A stretch of 64,000 bases of DNA from Sphingobacteriales bacterium (GTDB lineage: Bacteria; Bacteroidota; Bacteroidia; Chitinophagales; UBA2359). The notes under the pieces are model-generated. The model was not told where the DNA came from. It ran no database searches and worked only from the letters and a program-made list of their open reading frames with translations. The stretch lies in contig JADJTG010000002.1 of assembly GCA_016711285.1 (NCBI GenBank), forward strand, positions 1 to 64,000, read 5' to 3'. The position numbers and the translations under genes were made by a program. This document shows, in pieces, positions 37,308 through 46,738 of this stretch. Each line of letters opens with the position of its first letter. Within the stretch, counting starts at the first letter, position 1.

Positions 37308-38075
37308 ATGCTACAAAAACTACTGCTTTTATCTGTGTTTTTTACGGCAATATGTTATCAAAATGTATTTGCCCAAAAAACAACAACCCAACAACAATTA
37401 ATTTGGGTAGCTTATAATAACGACCTGAAAATCAACGAAAAATGGTCGCTCAACAGCGATGTACAAGAGCGGCGTTTTTATAATCCGGCGGCACAGCATC
37501 AGTTTCTTATCCGCGAAACATTGAACCGTGTTTTAGAGGGTGGCTGGACGGTTGGAGTTGGTGCTTGTGCATTTTGGCAAAGCCCCCAAGAACCGACCGC
37601 TACTCAAAAATTGGTAGTGCCTGAATTGCGCCCACATGTGGAGTTTAACCTCAAACAAAAAATTAAAAAATTAGCGATTGACCACCGCTATAAATTTGAA
37701 GGGCGGTTTTTTCATAATACCAATACCGACCACACGGCTTTGGATAAAGGCTACGATTTTGGAAATTTTCGTCTGCGCTATCGCATTCAAGTCGCTTATC
37801 CTTTGTGGCAACTCAAAAATGGTAAAATGCTAAAAATCAAAGTAAATGACGAAATTTTGTGCAATGCCGGCAAAAATATCGTCAAGAATGTTTTTGACCA
37901 AAATCGTATTTATGCTGCTTTATCATTTGATGTTTTAAAGAATTTAAGCATAGAAGCGGGCTATCTGAATTGGTATCAGCAGCGTGCTTCGGGCAGCGAT
38001 TTTTATAATCGTCATATTATTCGTTTCGGCATCAGCCAAAAATTATCACTCCATTCCAAAACTATTCACTCCTAA
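37308..38075 (+). CDS. DUF2490 outer-membrane beta-barrel protein
   Basis: A 255-aa protein. The ATG at 37308 gives MLQKLLLLSVFFTAICYQNVFAQ, a signal peptide. The body has alternating amphipathic strands (WSLNSDVQERRFYN, RPHVEFNLKQKIKKLAIDHRYKFEGRFF, NFRLRYRIQVAYPL, IYAALSFDVLKNLSIEAGYLNWYQQRAS) and a final strand ending in an aromatic-rich tail, as in DUF2490 porin-like proteins. It is 14 bp upstream of a TSUP transporter, so the two are probably one operon, maybe for anion uptake (inference). Confidence 0.75.
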   Translation: MLQKLLLLSVFFTAICYQNVFAQKTTTQQQLIWVAYNNDLKINEKWSLNSDVQERRFYNPAAQHQFLIRETLNRVLEGGWTVGVGACAFWQSPQEPTATQKLVVPELRPHVEFNLKQKIKKLAIDHRYKFEGRFFHNTNTDHTALDKGYDFGNFRLRYRIQVAYPLWQLKNGKMLKIKVNDEILCNAGKNIVKNVFDQNRIYAALSFDVLKNLSIEAGYLNWYQQRASGSDFYNRHIIRFGISQKLSLHSKTIHS

Positions 38076-38089
38076 ATTTCTTTTCATTT

Positions 38090-38956
38090 ATGCTTCAAAA
38101 TATTTCACTCAAACATATCGGCATCGCGATTTTAGTATTAAAATTTTTACTCATTTCGTATTTAATATGGACGGTATTGCCCACACTGCAATGGCACGAT
38201 GTGCAGCCTGATTTTAGTTTTCTGGGGTTTGTGGTCGTGGGTTTTATTGCACAAATCATTGATGGCACTTTGGGAATGGCGTATGGCGTAAGTTGCACTA
38301 CTTTTTTGCTCAACTTGGGCGTAGCTCCCAAATTGGCATCGGCGGCGGTGCATACTGCCGAAGTATTTACAACGGGTGTATCGGGTTTGTCTCATATCAA
38401 ATTCAATAATTTAGACAAAAAACTTTTTTTCCGCATTGTTATCACAGGAGTAGCGGGTGCGGTGGTTGGTGCTTATTTGGTATCGGAAATTTTTGACGGA
38501 AAAATCATCAAACCTTACATTGCGCTATATTTGTTGATATTGGGTGCGGTAATTTTGGTAAAAGGTATCCGCAATCGTCCCAAAGTGCATACCGAAGTAA
38601 AACACGCCGAAATTTTGGCATTGGCGGGCGGCTTTTTAGATGCCATCGGCGGCGGCGGTTGGGGACCTATCGTTACTTCCAACATCATCAATCAAGGAAA
38701 AAACCCCGCCGAAACCATTGGAACGGTCAATACTGCCGAGTTTTTTGTGGCATTTTTCGGAACGGGTGTATTTTTGTTTTTCGTGGGCGTTGATAGCTGG
38801 AAGCTCGTGCTGGGCTTAATTATCGGTGGTGTGATAGCTGCTCCTTTCGGGGCTTATTTATCACAAAAAATCAGCAAACGTCCTTTGCTGATAATGGTAG
38901 GTATCGTAATTATCCTTACTTCTGCTTTTACGCTTTACAAAACCTTGTGGGCGTAA
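38090..38956 (+). CDS. TauE/SafE family (TSUP) permease
   Basis: A 288-aa membrane protein with about eight to nine helices and an internal duplication. DGTLGMAYGVSCTTFLLNLG and LDAIGGGGWGPIVTSNIINQGKNP are the paired conserved stretches of TSUP transporters. Members move sulfite, sulfonates, acetate or other small anions; the substrate is not predictable. It is separated from the DUF2490 gene by 14 bp. Confidence 0.85.
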   Translation: MLQNISLKHIGIAILVLKFLLISYLIWTVLPTLQWHDVQPDFSFLGFVVVGFIAQIIDGTLGMAYGVSCTTFLLNLGVAPKLASAAVHTAEVFTTGVSGLSHIKFNNLDKKLFFRIVITGVAGAVVGAYLVSEIFDGKIIKPYIALYLLILGAVILVKGIRNRPKVHTEVKHAEILALAGGFLDAIGGGGWGPIVTSNIINQGKNPAETIGTVNTAEFFVAFFGTGVFLFFVGVDSWKLVLGLIIGGVIAAPFGAYLSQKISKRPLLIMVGIVIILTSAFTLYKTLWA

Positions 38957-38994
38957 AATCACAAATTTTTATCTTTACTCTGCACTTCTATTTG

Positions 38995-39002
38995 TAGCTT
39001 TG
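38995..39002 (+). promoter_or_regulatory. Putative -7 box of fabG
   Basis: TAGCTTTG matches TAnnTTTG. It lies 12 bp before the fabG ATG, implying a very short leader. The -33 element is not clear. Confidence 0.3.
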
Positions 39003-39014
39003 CGGGTAAAAAAT

Positions 39015-39764
39015 ATGCAAATGCCTCTTTTATCCGGCAAAACTGCCCTCATTACCGGTGCTTCGCGCGGCATCGGTGAAGCTATCGCCCTTCTTTTTGC
39101 GCAACAGGGTGCTCAGGTGGCTTTTACTTACCGCAGCTCTGCCGACAAAGCCGCCGCTTTAGAAGCGAAAATGTCGGATTTGGGCGTAAAAGCCAAAGGA
39201 TATTGTTCCAATGCCGCTTCTTTTACCGAAGCCGAACAGTTGGTACAGCAGGTATTGAGCGATTTTGGTACGATTGATATTTTGGTAAATAATGCCGGCA
39301 TCACCCGCGACAATCTGCTGCTGCGCATGAGCGAAAACGACTGGGATACGGTGATGGAAAACAACCTGAAATCGGTGTTTAATCTCACCAAACATGTGAT
39401 TCGCACGATGATGAAACAAAGAAGCGGCAGTATTATTAATCTGAGTTCTATTGTGGGCATACGCGGGCAAGCCGGACAAGCCAATTATGCCGCTTCCAAA
39501 GCGGGTGTGGTGGCGTTTAGCAAGTCGGTGGCGCAGGAAATGGGCAGCCGCAATATCCGTTGCAATGTCATCGCTCCCGGGTTTATTGAAACCGACATGA
39601 CCGCCGCTTTGAACGAAGACACCAAAAAATCATATTTGCAAAGCGTACCTTTACAGCGTTTCGGCACCGGCGAAGATGTAGCCAAAGTAGCTTTGTTTTT
39701 GGCTTCAGATTTGTCGTCTTATGTCAATGGGCAAACCATCAGCGTTTGCGGCGGTATGCTCTGA
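39015..39764 (+). CDS. fabG: 3-oxoacyl-ACP reductase
   Basis: A 249-aa short-chain dehydrogenase. TGASRGIGEA binds NADP(H), NNAGITRDN is the adenine-side motif, and the catalytic Ser-Tyr-Lys set is in INLSSIVGIRGQAGQANYAASKAG. APGFIETDMTAALNE and the C-terminus YVNGQTISVCGGML are FabG-like. It catalyses the first reduction in fatty-acid elongation. Start MQMPLLSGKTALITG at 39015; an ATG at 39021 is also possible. It stands alone, not within a fab cluster. Confidence 0.9.
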   Translation: MQMPLLSGKTALITGASRGIGEAIALLFAQQGAQVAFTYRSSADKAAALEAKMSDLGVKAKGYCSNAASFTEAEQLVQQVLSDFGTIDILVNNAGITRDNLLLRMSENDWDTVMENNLKSVFNLTKHVIRTMMKQRSGSIINLSSIVGIRGQAGQANYAASKAGVVAFSKSVAQEMGSRNIRCNVIAPGFIETDMTAALNEDTKKSYLQSVPLQRFGTGEDVAKVALFLASDLSSYVNGQTISVCGGML

Positions 39765-39965
39765 TTATCGTTATTTTTATTGCTTATTATTGATATTCTT
39801 TTCATTGAAACTGTTTTTTAGTTGCTCTGCACTTATGGAATGGTTTTTGGAACAGGCAATATTATACATCTTTTTTGCGTTTCAGCTGTTATAAGCAAAG
39901 ATTGTGTCATTGGCACATTAAGCATCTTTTTATCAAAAAAATATTAAATCCTGATTAATACTGTT

Positions 39966-42080
39966 TTGGGAGCATCACTGACTTTTCAATATCCGCTTTG
40001 GTATCTTTTCTTTTGTATGCTGGCGGGTTTGTTGTATGCCGCCGTTTTATACTACAAAGACGTTTCTTTTGCCGACAGCAGCACTGCTACGCGCCGTTGG
40101 GGGCTGCCTTTGCTGTCCTTGCTTCGTTTTATCAGCGTCACCGCCATTGCTGTTTTGCTGCTCACGCCTTTGCTGCGCCGCAAACTTACCGATGTACGCA
40201 AACCGTATATTATCATTGCCGCCGACAATTCGGAGTCGGTAGCGAAGGGCTTTACAAACGGCGATACGGCACAGTATGCCGCCGCCCTGCGCCAATTAGC
40301 CGCGCAGTTGGGCGAGCAATATGAAGTAGAAACCTACCATTTCGGCGAAAACCTCCGCGAAGGACTGCAACTTTCATTAGACGAAAAAATTACCGACCTC
40401 TCTGCCGCCGTTCTTGAACTCAACAACCGCTATGCCAATCAAAATGTGGGTGCAGTGGTGCTGGCTTCCGATGGCATTTATAATCAGGGCAGCAACCCGC
40501 TTTATACTCCCCTGCAACTCAATGCGCCGCTTTATACAGTGGCTTTGGGCGATACAAGCGTGCGCAAAGATGCCCGCATTGACCGCGTGCTGTGCAACGA
40601 AATTGTGTATCGCGGCGATAAATTTTTGTTGCGCATAGATGCCGCCGCCTTCAACGCTCAAGGCAATAATTTGAATATGAGCGTATATAGCGGCAAAGTG
40701 GGAGGCAATAAAGTATTCGGAAAAACAATACCCATTAATAAAAATCGCTTTTTTGTGTCGGAAGAGGTCACTTTGTCGGCAGAAAACACAGGTATCCGCG
40801 AATATACCGTATGTGTGGGCAACTTACCCAACGAAGATAATACCGACAACAATTGCCGCAGTGTATTTGTGGAAGTGCTGGAAGGCAAACAAAAGATTTT
40901 GCTGCTCGCCAACAGCCCTCACCCCGATTTGGCGGCTATCAAAAAAGCCATAGAGCGCAATAAAAATTACGAAACTACCCTCGCCTACCCTGCCGCCCTG
41001 CCGCCTTCGCTCAAAGATTTTAATTTGGTGATACTGCACGGCTTACCTTCAGAAAGCAACGGCGTGGAAAATATCATCAGTCAATGCCGCAATGAACGTA
41101 TTCCTACATTTTATATTCTGTCGTCACAAACTTCGGTGGCGCGTTTCAATAAAGCGCAAGATGTTTTGCAAATCAGCGGGGGCAATGCGGCTGCCAATGA
41201 TGTAAAAGCCCTTGCGCAGCGCGATTTCAATTTATTTACCTTTCCCGAACCGTTGCTGCAAGCCATTGAACAATTGCCGCCTTTGAGTGCGCCTTATGGC
41301 GAATACAGCGCAGCACCCGCCGCCCAGCATTTATTGGTGCAAAAAATAGGAACGGTCAGCACGAAGTATCCCTTGATGACGCTTTTGCAAAATGCCCAAC
41401 AACAAAAAACGGCAGTATTGAGCGGCGAAGGATTGTGGCGATGGCGTATGTATGATTATGCTAAAAATAAAAATGCTGACGCAGTAGATGAGCTTTTTGC
41501 AAAAACAGTACAATATTTAGCGGTAAAAAATGACAAACGGCAATTTCGCGTGAATGTGGCGAAAAAGTTGTTTTCGGAAAACGAAACTATTACATTCAGT
41601 GCCGAATTGTATAACGACAGCTACGAACTCATCAATACCTCCGATGTATCGTTATCGGTGCGCAACAGCGAAGGCAAAGAGTATTCCTATATATTCAGCA
41701 AAACGGGCAATGCCTATACTTTGGAAGCCCGGTTTGTTGCCCGCCGACGATTACAGCTACCTGGACGCACCGCCCTCAACGGCAAAAACTATGAAGCAAG
41801 CGGCAATTTCAGCATCAAGCCTTTGCAATTAGAAACCGCCAACCTCACCGCCAACCACCAACTTCTATACGCTTGGAGCGAAAAAAACGGCGGCAGCAGC
41901 TTTACACCCGACCAACTATCGGCATTGGCAGACAGCATTAAAACAAATCCCGCCATCAAACCTGTTATTTACAGCTCTTACAAAACACAAGCCGCCATTA
42001 ATTTCAGATGGATTTTCGCGGCATTGGCGTTTTTATTATTTATAGAGTGGTTTTTGCGAAAATACTGGGGCAGTTATTAA
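39966..42080 (+). CDS. VWA-domain membrane protein
   Basis: A 704-aa protein. Two N-terminal helices (about residues 8-30 and 46-66) are followed by a von Willebrand A-like domain (YIIIAADNSESVAKG, a degenerate MIDAS D-x-S-x-S; VVLASDGIYNQGSNP) and a large beta-rich region. The C-terminal membrane helix is WIFAALAFLLFIEWFL. This layout is common in Bacteroidota (BatA-like or PglL-neighbour proteins) but the function is unknown. No ATG is available near the start; TTG at 39966 fits the family's short N-terminus. It is followed by the 42-bp minisatellite. Confidence 0.8.
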   Translation: MGASLTFQYPLWYLFFCMLAGLLYAAVLYYKDVSFADSSTATRRWGLPLLSLLRFISVTAIAVLLLTPLLRRKLTDVRKPYIIIAADNSESVAKGFTNGDTAQYAAALRQLAAQLGEQYEVETYHFGENLREGLQLSLDEKITDLSAAVLELNNRYANQNVGAVVLASDGIYNQGSNPLYTPLQLNAPLYTVALGDTSVRKDARIDRVLCNEIVYRGDKFLLRIDAAAFNAQGNNLNMSVYSGKVGGNKVFGKTIPINKNRFFVSEEVTLSAENTGIREYTVCVGNLPNEDNTDNNCRSVFVEVLEGKQKILLLANSPHPDLAAIKKAIERNKNYETTLAYPAALPPSLKDFNLVILHGLPSESNGVENIISQCRNERIPTFYILSSQTSVARFNKAQDVLQISGGNAAANDVKALAQRDFNLFTFPEPLLQAIEQLPPLSAPYGEYSAAPAAQHLLVQKIGTVSTKYPLMTLLQNAQQQKTAVLSGEGLWRWRMYDYAKNKNADAVDELFAKTVQYLAVKNDKRQFRVNVAKKLFSENETITFSAELYNDSYELINTSDVSLSVRNSEGKEYSYIFSKTGNAYTLEARFVARRRLQLPGRTALNGKNYEASGNFSIKPLQLETANLTANHQLLYAWSEKNGGSSFTPDQLSALADSIKTNPAIKPVIYSSYKTQAAINFRWIFAALAFLLFIEWFLRKYWGSY

Positions 42081-42090
42081 AGCTATCTTA

Positions 42091-42652
42091 CCTAAAGAAA
42101 TGCTACCCTCAGCGGGCTAGGTATCGTGCTCCACCTAAAGAATTGCTACCCTTGGCGGGATAGGTATCGTGCTGCACCTAAAGAAATGCTACCCTCGGCG
42201 GGATAGGTATCGTGCTACACCTAAAGAAATGCTACCCTCGGCGGGATAGGTATCGTGCTACACCTAAAGAAATGCTACCCTCGGCGGGATATATATCGTG
42301 CTGCACCTAAAGAAACGCTACCCTCGGCGGGATATATATCGTGCTGCACCTAAAGAAACGCTACCCTCGGCGGGATATATATCGTGGTTCACCTAACAAA
42401 TTGCTACCCTCGGCGGGTTTGTATCGTGGTTCTCCTAAAGAATTGCTACCCTCGGCGGGTTTGTATCGTGGTTCTCCTAAAGAATTGCTACCCTCGGCGG
42501 GTTTGTATCGTGGTTCTCCTAAAGAATTGCTACCCTCGGCAGGATATACATCGTGGTTCACCTAAAGAATTGCTACCCTCGGCGGGATAAGTATCGTGCT
42601 GCACCTAATAAATTGCTACCCTTGGCGGGATAGGTATCGTGCTGCACCTAAT
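42091..42652. repeat. 42-bp tandem repeat array (13 copies)
   Basis: The unit CCTAAAGAAATGCTACCCTC followed by GGCGGGATAGGTATCGTGCTGCA is repeated about every 42-43 bp from 42091 to 42652. Variants alternate GGATAGGT/GGATATAT/GGTTTGT. Short ORFs on both strands (14-aa periods such as GEPRYKPAEGSNSL) arise because 42 is a multiple of three; they lack starts and signals of translation. Non-coding minisatellite, then a tail region at 42653-42710. Confidence 0.85.
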
Positions 42653-42735
42653 AATCGTCTGAACCTTGATTTTCAGGATTAAAGGATTAACAGGATTTTT
42701 TAAAGTGTAGCGGGTTCGTCATCGGCTTCGGGGAT

Positions 42736-42767
42736 AACTTTGTCAAAGTTCAAACTTTGACAAAGTT
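42736..42767. repeat. Four-part inverted repeat (REP-like)
   Basis: AACTTTG-T-CAAAGTT, two bases, then AACTTTG-A-CAAAGTT. The 15-bp halves are perfect inverted repeats of each other, and each half is itself nearly palindromic, so it can form one long or two short hairpins. It lies between the minisatellite and the short T9SS-tail-like ORF. Confidence 0.75.
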
Positions 42768-42825
42768 GAAATAAAAAAGGTTTATATTTGTAGCATTGCT
42801 TTACCACGCATAAAATACTCATATC

Positions 42826-43005
42826 GTGAAAACAACACAACAACACACACTCGGCAGCGGTAAGCAAACCGCCGCTTTGCAACAAGTCAGCCAAGCTCCC
42901 GCCCCCCGCTACCTACACCAATGGGCTAACGGCACCTATATCGCCACACTGCGCTCAGATGATGGTAAAGCAGAACACCATAAAATATCCGTGCTGCATC
43001 ATTAA
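42826..43005 (+). CDS. Short ORF resembling a T9SS sorting-domain tail (possible remnant)
   Basis: A 59-codon frame from GTG at 42826 to TAA at 43003-43005. The last about 30 residues, YLHQWANGTYIATLRSDDGK and then AEHHKISVLHH, fit the type A T9SS sorting pattern (NGTYIATL then a Gly turn, then a final K-x-V strand). It has no signal peptide, so it is either the leftover 3' end of a lost secreted-protein gene or a tiny gene. TATATTTG, a -7-like box, lies at 42783-42790. A strong hairpin follows 10 bp after the stop. Confidence 0.4.
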   Translation: MKTTQQHTLGSGKQTAALQQVSQAPAPRYLHQWANGTYIATLRSDDGKAEHHKISVLHH

Positions 43006-43014
43006 TTCAATACA

Positions 43015-43059
43015 ACAGTCGCTTATCGGAATAGCTATTCCGATAAGCGGCTGTTTTTA
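43015..43059 (+). terminator. Long hairpin terminator
   Basis: 19-bp arms ACAGTCGCTTATCGGAATA and TATTCCGATAAGCGGCTGT (one wobble pair) with a 2-bp gap and a T run. It is followed by a (TTGA)n microsatellite and T-rich DNA before the next gene. It marks the end of the short ORF's transcription unit. Confidence 0.85.
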
Positions 43060-43124
43060 TTGATTGATTGATTGATTGATTAATTTATTTGTTTGTTTAT
43101 TTATTTTTAAAATCTGCCCGAAAA

Positions 43125-44693
43125 ATGAAAAATATCTGTATATGCTGCTGCTGGCTGCTCCTGAATTTGCTCAACGCCCACAGCCAAGCCGACAGCACCC
43201 ATTTCTTTAATCATACCTACAAAAAAGGCAATGATTTTACTTTCAACGCCGGTGCCTTAGAAACCGATGATGCCTATTTAATCGTAACCAATCATTTCTC
43301 TGATGATACAACTAATATTTCCGGATTTTCTTTGAGAAAGATTAATAAGGAAAATGGCAATACTATTTGGCGCAAAATACTTCGTGATACTTTGCGGCTC
43401 AATACCACCTATTATGACCGCGAACTCACCCTGACTGATGAAGGGAACTATATCTTAACGGCTAACACAAGACACTACAATAATACGAACAAGAAAGATG
43501 TGTTACTGATGAGTTTTGATAAGGAAGGTCAAGTATTATCCAAATCAATTATAGGAGATAGTGCAACTTTTGAAATGTCAAAATGTATAGTTAACCTCGG
43601 CAATGGTGCAGGTTATATTGTAGGGGGCACTTACGAGTGGCACGCCTATCTGTTGCGTTTGGATAAAAACGGACATAAACTCTGGCAGCGGCACTATGTC
43701 AATCCCTACGACAGCATTCAGCAAACACGCACCGCACTCAATGTCTATCCTACCAGCGACAAGGGGTTTATCTTTTCGGGCTGGGTCACCAAAGAAAGCC
43801 CTACAGGAGGCTACGACCCCATTTTTAAGATGTATGTCACCAAAACCGACAGCCTCGGAAATGAAATCTGGACACTCTACCCAAAAGGTGATGATGATGA
43901 AAATGATGGTGGATGCGGAATGTATAATATGGGAGGATTTTATTTGATTAATGCCAGAGTTGACAGAAAAGAAGATAATGAATATGGCAAAAACTATTTT
44001 GCACTCATCAGCAAAGACGGGCAAATGGGAGAAGAAGTTATTGTAAATATCCCTCAGGTAAGTGCTATACAAGGTATGTTACATTTTTATCCCAATGATG
44101 GTTTTATCGGTGCAGCAGTATATCTCAACGAGTACAAGAATACAGAGGCTTGGTTGGGGCGTTTCAGTGCCAATTTTGAGTTGTTGTGGAGTCGGCGTTA
44201 TACCACCAATCCCCAAATAGACCACTATTTTCGCGGTATGCTGCCCACCCAAGACGGTGGTTTCTTACTCACGGGCTTGAGTATGGAGGGCTACGCCTGG
44301 GAACTCAAAGTAGATAGCCTCGGCAACACTTGTTGGTTCAATGCCCCGCCGCAATGGGAGCAAGCCACCGACCCCGAAGGCAACACCTACTACACCGCCG
44401 GCTGCGATAGCCTCCACCTCGTCCCCTGGACAGTAGGCATAGACGAAACATTCCCCACTTTGGGGGGGCAAGGGGGGGTAAGCATCTCCCCCAACCCCGC
44501 CGATGTTGAGGCTTGGATAACACTGCCGCAATTGCAAAAGTGGTATCTCTACGACCTCAACGGACGCTTACTGCTCCAGCAGGCTCAAAATCGTGTGCCT
44601 ACCGCCCACTTGCCTGCCGGTTTGTATATGTTGCAAATCTACGACAAGCAAGGAAACCGTTTTACACATCAACTCAATGTAGTGCATCCTTAA
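43125..44693 (+). CDS. Secreted propeller-like protein with T9SS type A sorting domain
   Basis: A 522-aa protein. Signal peptide from MKNICICCCWLLLNLL to about residue 23 (HSQAD). The body has repeated motifs DLLG-like VDSLGNTCW, KTDSLGNEIW and DGGFLLTG that suggest a beta-propeller-type fold. Acidic loop GDDDENDGG near residue 265. C-terminus: VSISPNPADVEAWI, YLYDLNGRLL, LPAGLYMLQIYDKQGNRFTH, a type A T9SS domain. Start at the ATG at 43125. Paralog of the next gene (44775-46360), with near-identical stretches at DNA level. Confidence 0.8.
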   Translation: MKNICICCCWLLLNLLNAHSQADSTHFFNHTYKKGNDFTFNAGALETDDAYLIVTNHFSDDTTNISGFSLRKINKENGNTIWRKILRDTLRLNTTYYDRELTLTDEGNYILTANTRHYNNTNKKDVLLMSFDKEGQVLSKSIIGDSATFEMSKCIVNLGNGAGYIVGGTYEWHAYLLRLDKNGHKLWQRHYVNPYDSIQQTRTALNVYPTSDKGFIFSGWVTKESPTGGYDPIFKMYVTKTDSLGNEIWTLYPKGDDDENDGGCGMYNMGGFYLINARVDRKEDNEYGKNYFALISKDGQMGEEVIVNIPQVSAIQGMLHFYPNDGFIGAAVYLNEYKNTEAWLGRFSANFELLWSRRYTTNPQIDHYFRGMLPTQDGGFLLTGLSMEGYAWELKVDSLGNTCWFNAPPQWEQATDPEGNTYYTAGCDSLHLVPWTVGIDETFPTLGGQGGVSISPNPADVEAWITLPQLQKWYLYDLNGRLLLQQAQNRVPTAHLPAGLYMLQIYDKQGNRFTHQLNVVHP

Positions 44694-44774
44694 GCCCTTT
44701 TTTCAGCCGCTCCGTACCCCCTGCGCGGGTATGGGGCGGCTTTTATTTACCTCTCTTTTAAAAAACAATACACA

Positions 44775-46360
44775 ATGTGGCAGATTTATTTTAAATATGC
44801 AATTTATCTCATATTAGTGTTGGGTATTTGCTACCCTGCCGCTCAGGCACAGTACGATACGCTCACTACTTTTTTTCATAAAGCCTACGCCATAGATACC
44901 TTAGAAGTTTTTAATGGAGGAGCTTTTGAAACAGATGAAGCATACCTGCTCATCACCAATTACAACCGCAATTTACGCGGATTAGAGCTGAGAGCCATTG
45001 ACAAAGAAAATGGTTCTTTGTTGTGGAAAAAGGATTTGCACCAAGACCGTTGCACTAACTACTACGACAACTTATTGCTCCAAACAGCACCCGATACTTT
45101 TATGATTACAATGAACGATTACACTTATGGGTATAGAGACATAAAAATGATATGGATAGACAAAAAAGGCAACATTGCAAAAGAATGGAAATACGGACTG
45201 CAGGAAGTAGATGAATTTATCGTGGTGACACAGCGCACAAAAGACGGCGGTTATATATTGGCAGGAGAGTTTATTGGTGTAGCTGATGGAGGGTTATATA
45301 TATTAAAGTTAGATTTAAATGGCAATAAAGAATGGGAAAAAAAAATAATACCGGAACAACCTGCCTACTTTGCAGATAAAATTTTAAGTATTTGCGAAAG
45401 CAGCGACGGGGGCTATATGCTGTCAGGCATACATATCAAAACGATTGGCGAGTCGCTTCTTGATTTTGTCAACAAAATGTTTGTAATGAAAATAGACTAC
45501 TTCGGCAACGAAGTCTGGACGGTATATCCCAAAGATGATGAGGAGGAGGATAGCGGTTGTTTTATGTCCCCATTCCTAACCCCGACGGCAGTGCTGCCAA
45601 TACTTATTTACTTACCGCACAGGGAGCTTATAGCTATGGCAAAATATACTTTGCCAAAATAGATGAGCAGGGTAACCTGTTTGATATTGCAATAAAAGAA
45701 GTACCCAATGTGCATTCCTTCCAGAGTGCAATTCATTTTATCAATCCCACTACTTTTGTAGGCAGGGGCTTGGAAAAACAACCCTTTTTTGCCAACTCCA
45801 ATGTGCAGGGCAACCTGATGTGCTTTGATACCGACTACAACCTGCTGTGGCGCAAGGGCTATTGCACCAACAAAGAGCGCGACCACTACACGCGCGGTAT
45901 GCTGCCCACCCAAGACGGCGGCTACCTGCTCACGGGCTTGAGTATGGAGGGCTACGCTTGGGAAGCCAAAGTAGATAGCCTCGGCAATACTTGCTGGTTC
46001 AACAAGCCGCCGCAATGGGAGGAAGCCACCGACCCCGAAGGCAACCCCTACTACACCGCCGGCTGCGACAGCCTCCACCTCGTCCCCTGGACAGTAGGCA
46101 TAGACGAAACATTCCCCCCTTTGGGGGCGCAAGGGGGGGTAAGCATCGCCCCCAACCCCGCCGATGATGTAGTATATATAGAGTGGAATGGTAAAGAAGG
46201 GACGAACTTAACTATTTACGATATGAATAAAAAACCGATGATGAAAGTTCGTTTAGAAACAGGCAACAACCCTGTTTCAATTCGTGCTTTACCCATAGGA
46301 ATATATCTATTGCAAATAGAAGGCACTGCTCAAGTAAGTAAATTGAGTATTGTAAGATAA
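44775..46360 (+). CDS. Secreted propeller-like protein with T9SS type A domain (paralog, one frame break)
   Basis: Start MWQIYFKYAIYLILVLGICYPAAQAQ at 44775 is a signal peptide. The first frame breaks near 45560 and continues as YVPIPNPDGSAANTYLL in the next frame (to 46360). The cause is TTTTATG at 45560-45567, where five T would give CFYVPIPNPDG. The rejoined protein (about 528 aa) parallels the upstream paralog: VDSLGNTCWF, TQDGGYLLTGLSMEGY, then VSIAPNPADDVVYI, IRALPIGIYLLQIEG, a type A T9SS domain. If the break is real, only the N-terminal part is made and would lack the sorting domain. Confidence 0.75.
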
Positions 46361-46369
46361 ATATTGAGC

Positions 46370-46406
46370 AAAAAACTTTGGGAGGTTTTACTCCCAAAGT
46401 TTTTTA
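46370..46406 (+). terminator. Terminator after the 44775-46360 gene
   Basis: Stem AAAAAACTTTGGGAG / CTCCCAAAGTTTTTT with a GTTTTA loop, starting 10 bp past the stop. The following about 330 bp (46407-46738) contain no recognised gene. Confidence 0.85.
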
Positions 46407-46738
46407 TTCCTTTACTACAATTATTAATTTATTAGAGGAGTCATCACACCCCCTTTACTTGTGACACACAATATAAAATTGTCATAGCCTCTTGAGTGCC
46501 ACTTTATTCATCAATGAAGATAAAAAAAGGAACTACTTATCGTGGCTTCCTTTAAATACCACACAACACCCCCTTTGTCTATATGCCAAAAGGTAGAACA
46601 TTGAAATGATGCTTAAAGCTCTCAAAGCCGTTTTTATTACTAATTTTGGACAATTTGATTTCTTTTATTCTAAACTGTCGTATAGTTAGTAAAAAAACTT
46701 ATTTTAGCCCTTTCATAGCTTTTCACATGGTGTATCAG

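Noticed and set aside
42341..42590. Coding genes in the 42-bp repeats on either strand
   Set aside because: The frames exist only because the unit is a multiple of three; no start context, signal or conserved domain is present.
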